NCBI RefSeq assembly: GCF_001874645.1
Contig: NZ_CP017886.1
Span: 2,480,001-2,544,000 of the forward strand
Direction: 5' to 3'
Length of the DNA: 64,000 nt
Origin: Pseudomonas frederiksbergensis
GTDB lineage: Bacteria > Pseudomonadota > Gammaproteobacteria > Pseudomonadales > Pseudomonadaceae
Of this stretch, positions 63,893 through 64,000 are shown piece by piece. The notes under the pieces were generated by a model. It worked only from the letters and a program-made list of their open reading frames with translations, was not told the DNA's origin and ran no database searches. The position numbers were made by a program, and so were the translations under genes. The first letter of the stretch is position 1; every line of letters begins with the position of its first letter.

Positions 63893-64000
63893 ATTTATTC
63901 TCCTTTTGAGAGTTTTTATGCTCTTTATATCAAGAGCAGTTAACCAACCAGACGCTCCGGATGATTCCGTTGTCCGTCGCTGCCCGCTTCTTGAGAGGGA

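Overview
The window is a stretch of core chromosome from a Pseudomonas of the fluorescens group. Four things point there: proteins read like Pseudomonas orthologues throughout; as I remember it, the order from hemE to hutH follows P. aeruginosa PAO1 PA5034 to PA5098; there is a complete medium-chain-length PHA cluster; and many short GTAGGAGCTGCCGCAGGCTGCGATC palindromes (REP/REPIN) lie between genes. No rRNA, tRNA, CRISPR, prophage or insertion sequence was seen. Species cannot be fixed from this sequence alone.

Layout. 1-1.6 kb: the end of a biosynthetic cluster with a cut-off FabG-type ketoreductase and a ketosynthase, possibly an aryl-polyene cluster. 1.7-4.0 kb: a LysR regulator divergent from a YnfM-like exporter. 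4.1-11.3 kb (minus strand): hemE and gltBD. 11.6-19.9 kb (minus): pilMNOPQ-aroK-aroB-damX, joining type IV pilus assembly, the shikimate pathway and a SPOR cell-division protein. 20.1-22.5 kb: ponA. 22.6-23.9 kb: a frameshifted DUF6124-type gene behind a structured leader with a small overlapping ORF, then repeat DNA. 23.9-26.4 kb (minus): malic enzyme, a secreted nuclease and rpmE. 26.6-34.1 kb (plus): priA, argS, a SPOR protein, hslVU and a DUF971 gene. 34.4-41.4 kb: PHA genes phaC1-phaZ-phaC2-phaD (plus) facing phaI-phaF and a PHA granule-associated small protein (minus). 41.5-47.6 kb (plus): ubiE-ubiJ-ubiB, hisI-hisE, tatABC and rsmE, mostly overlapping or closely spaced. 47.6-49.6 kb: an HBM-type chemoreceptor. 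49.6-52.2 kb (minus): a polar amino-acid ABC importer. 52.5-56.8 kb (minus): mdoGH for osmoregulated periplasmic glucans. 57.1-58.5 kb (minus): dtd and pip. 58.8-63.9 kb (minus): hutH, a hutT-like permease, hutI and hutG for histidine use.

Most genes are ordinary and intact. The points worth a second look are: (a) the DUF6124 locus, with terminator-like hairpin, leader ORF, stem-loop and ATGA overlap; (b) two single-base frameshifts at C tracts, one in the DUF6124 gene and one in hutI, the latter producing an in-frame HutI'-HutG fusion; (c) tandem terminator hairpins after rpmE that lie inside the start and signal peptide of the next gene; (d) REPINs placed at gene 3' ends, one with a compensatory base-pair swap; (e) regulatory motifs at phaC1.
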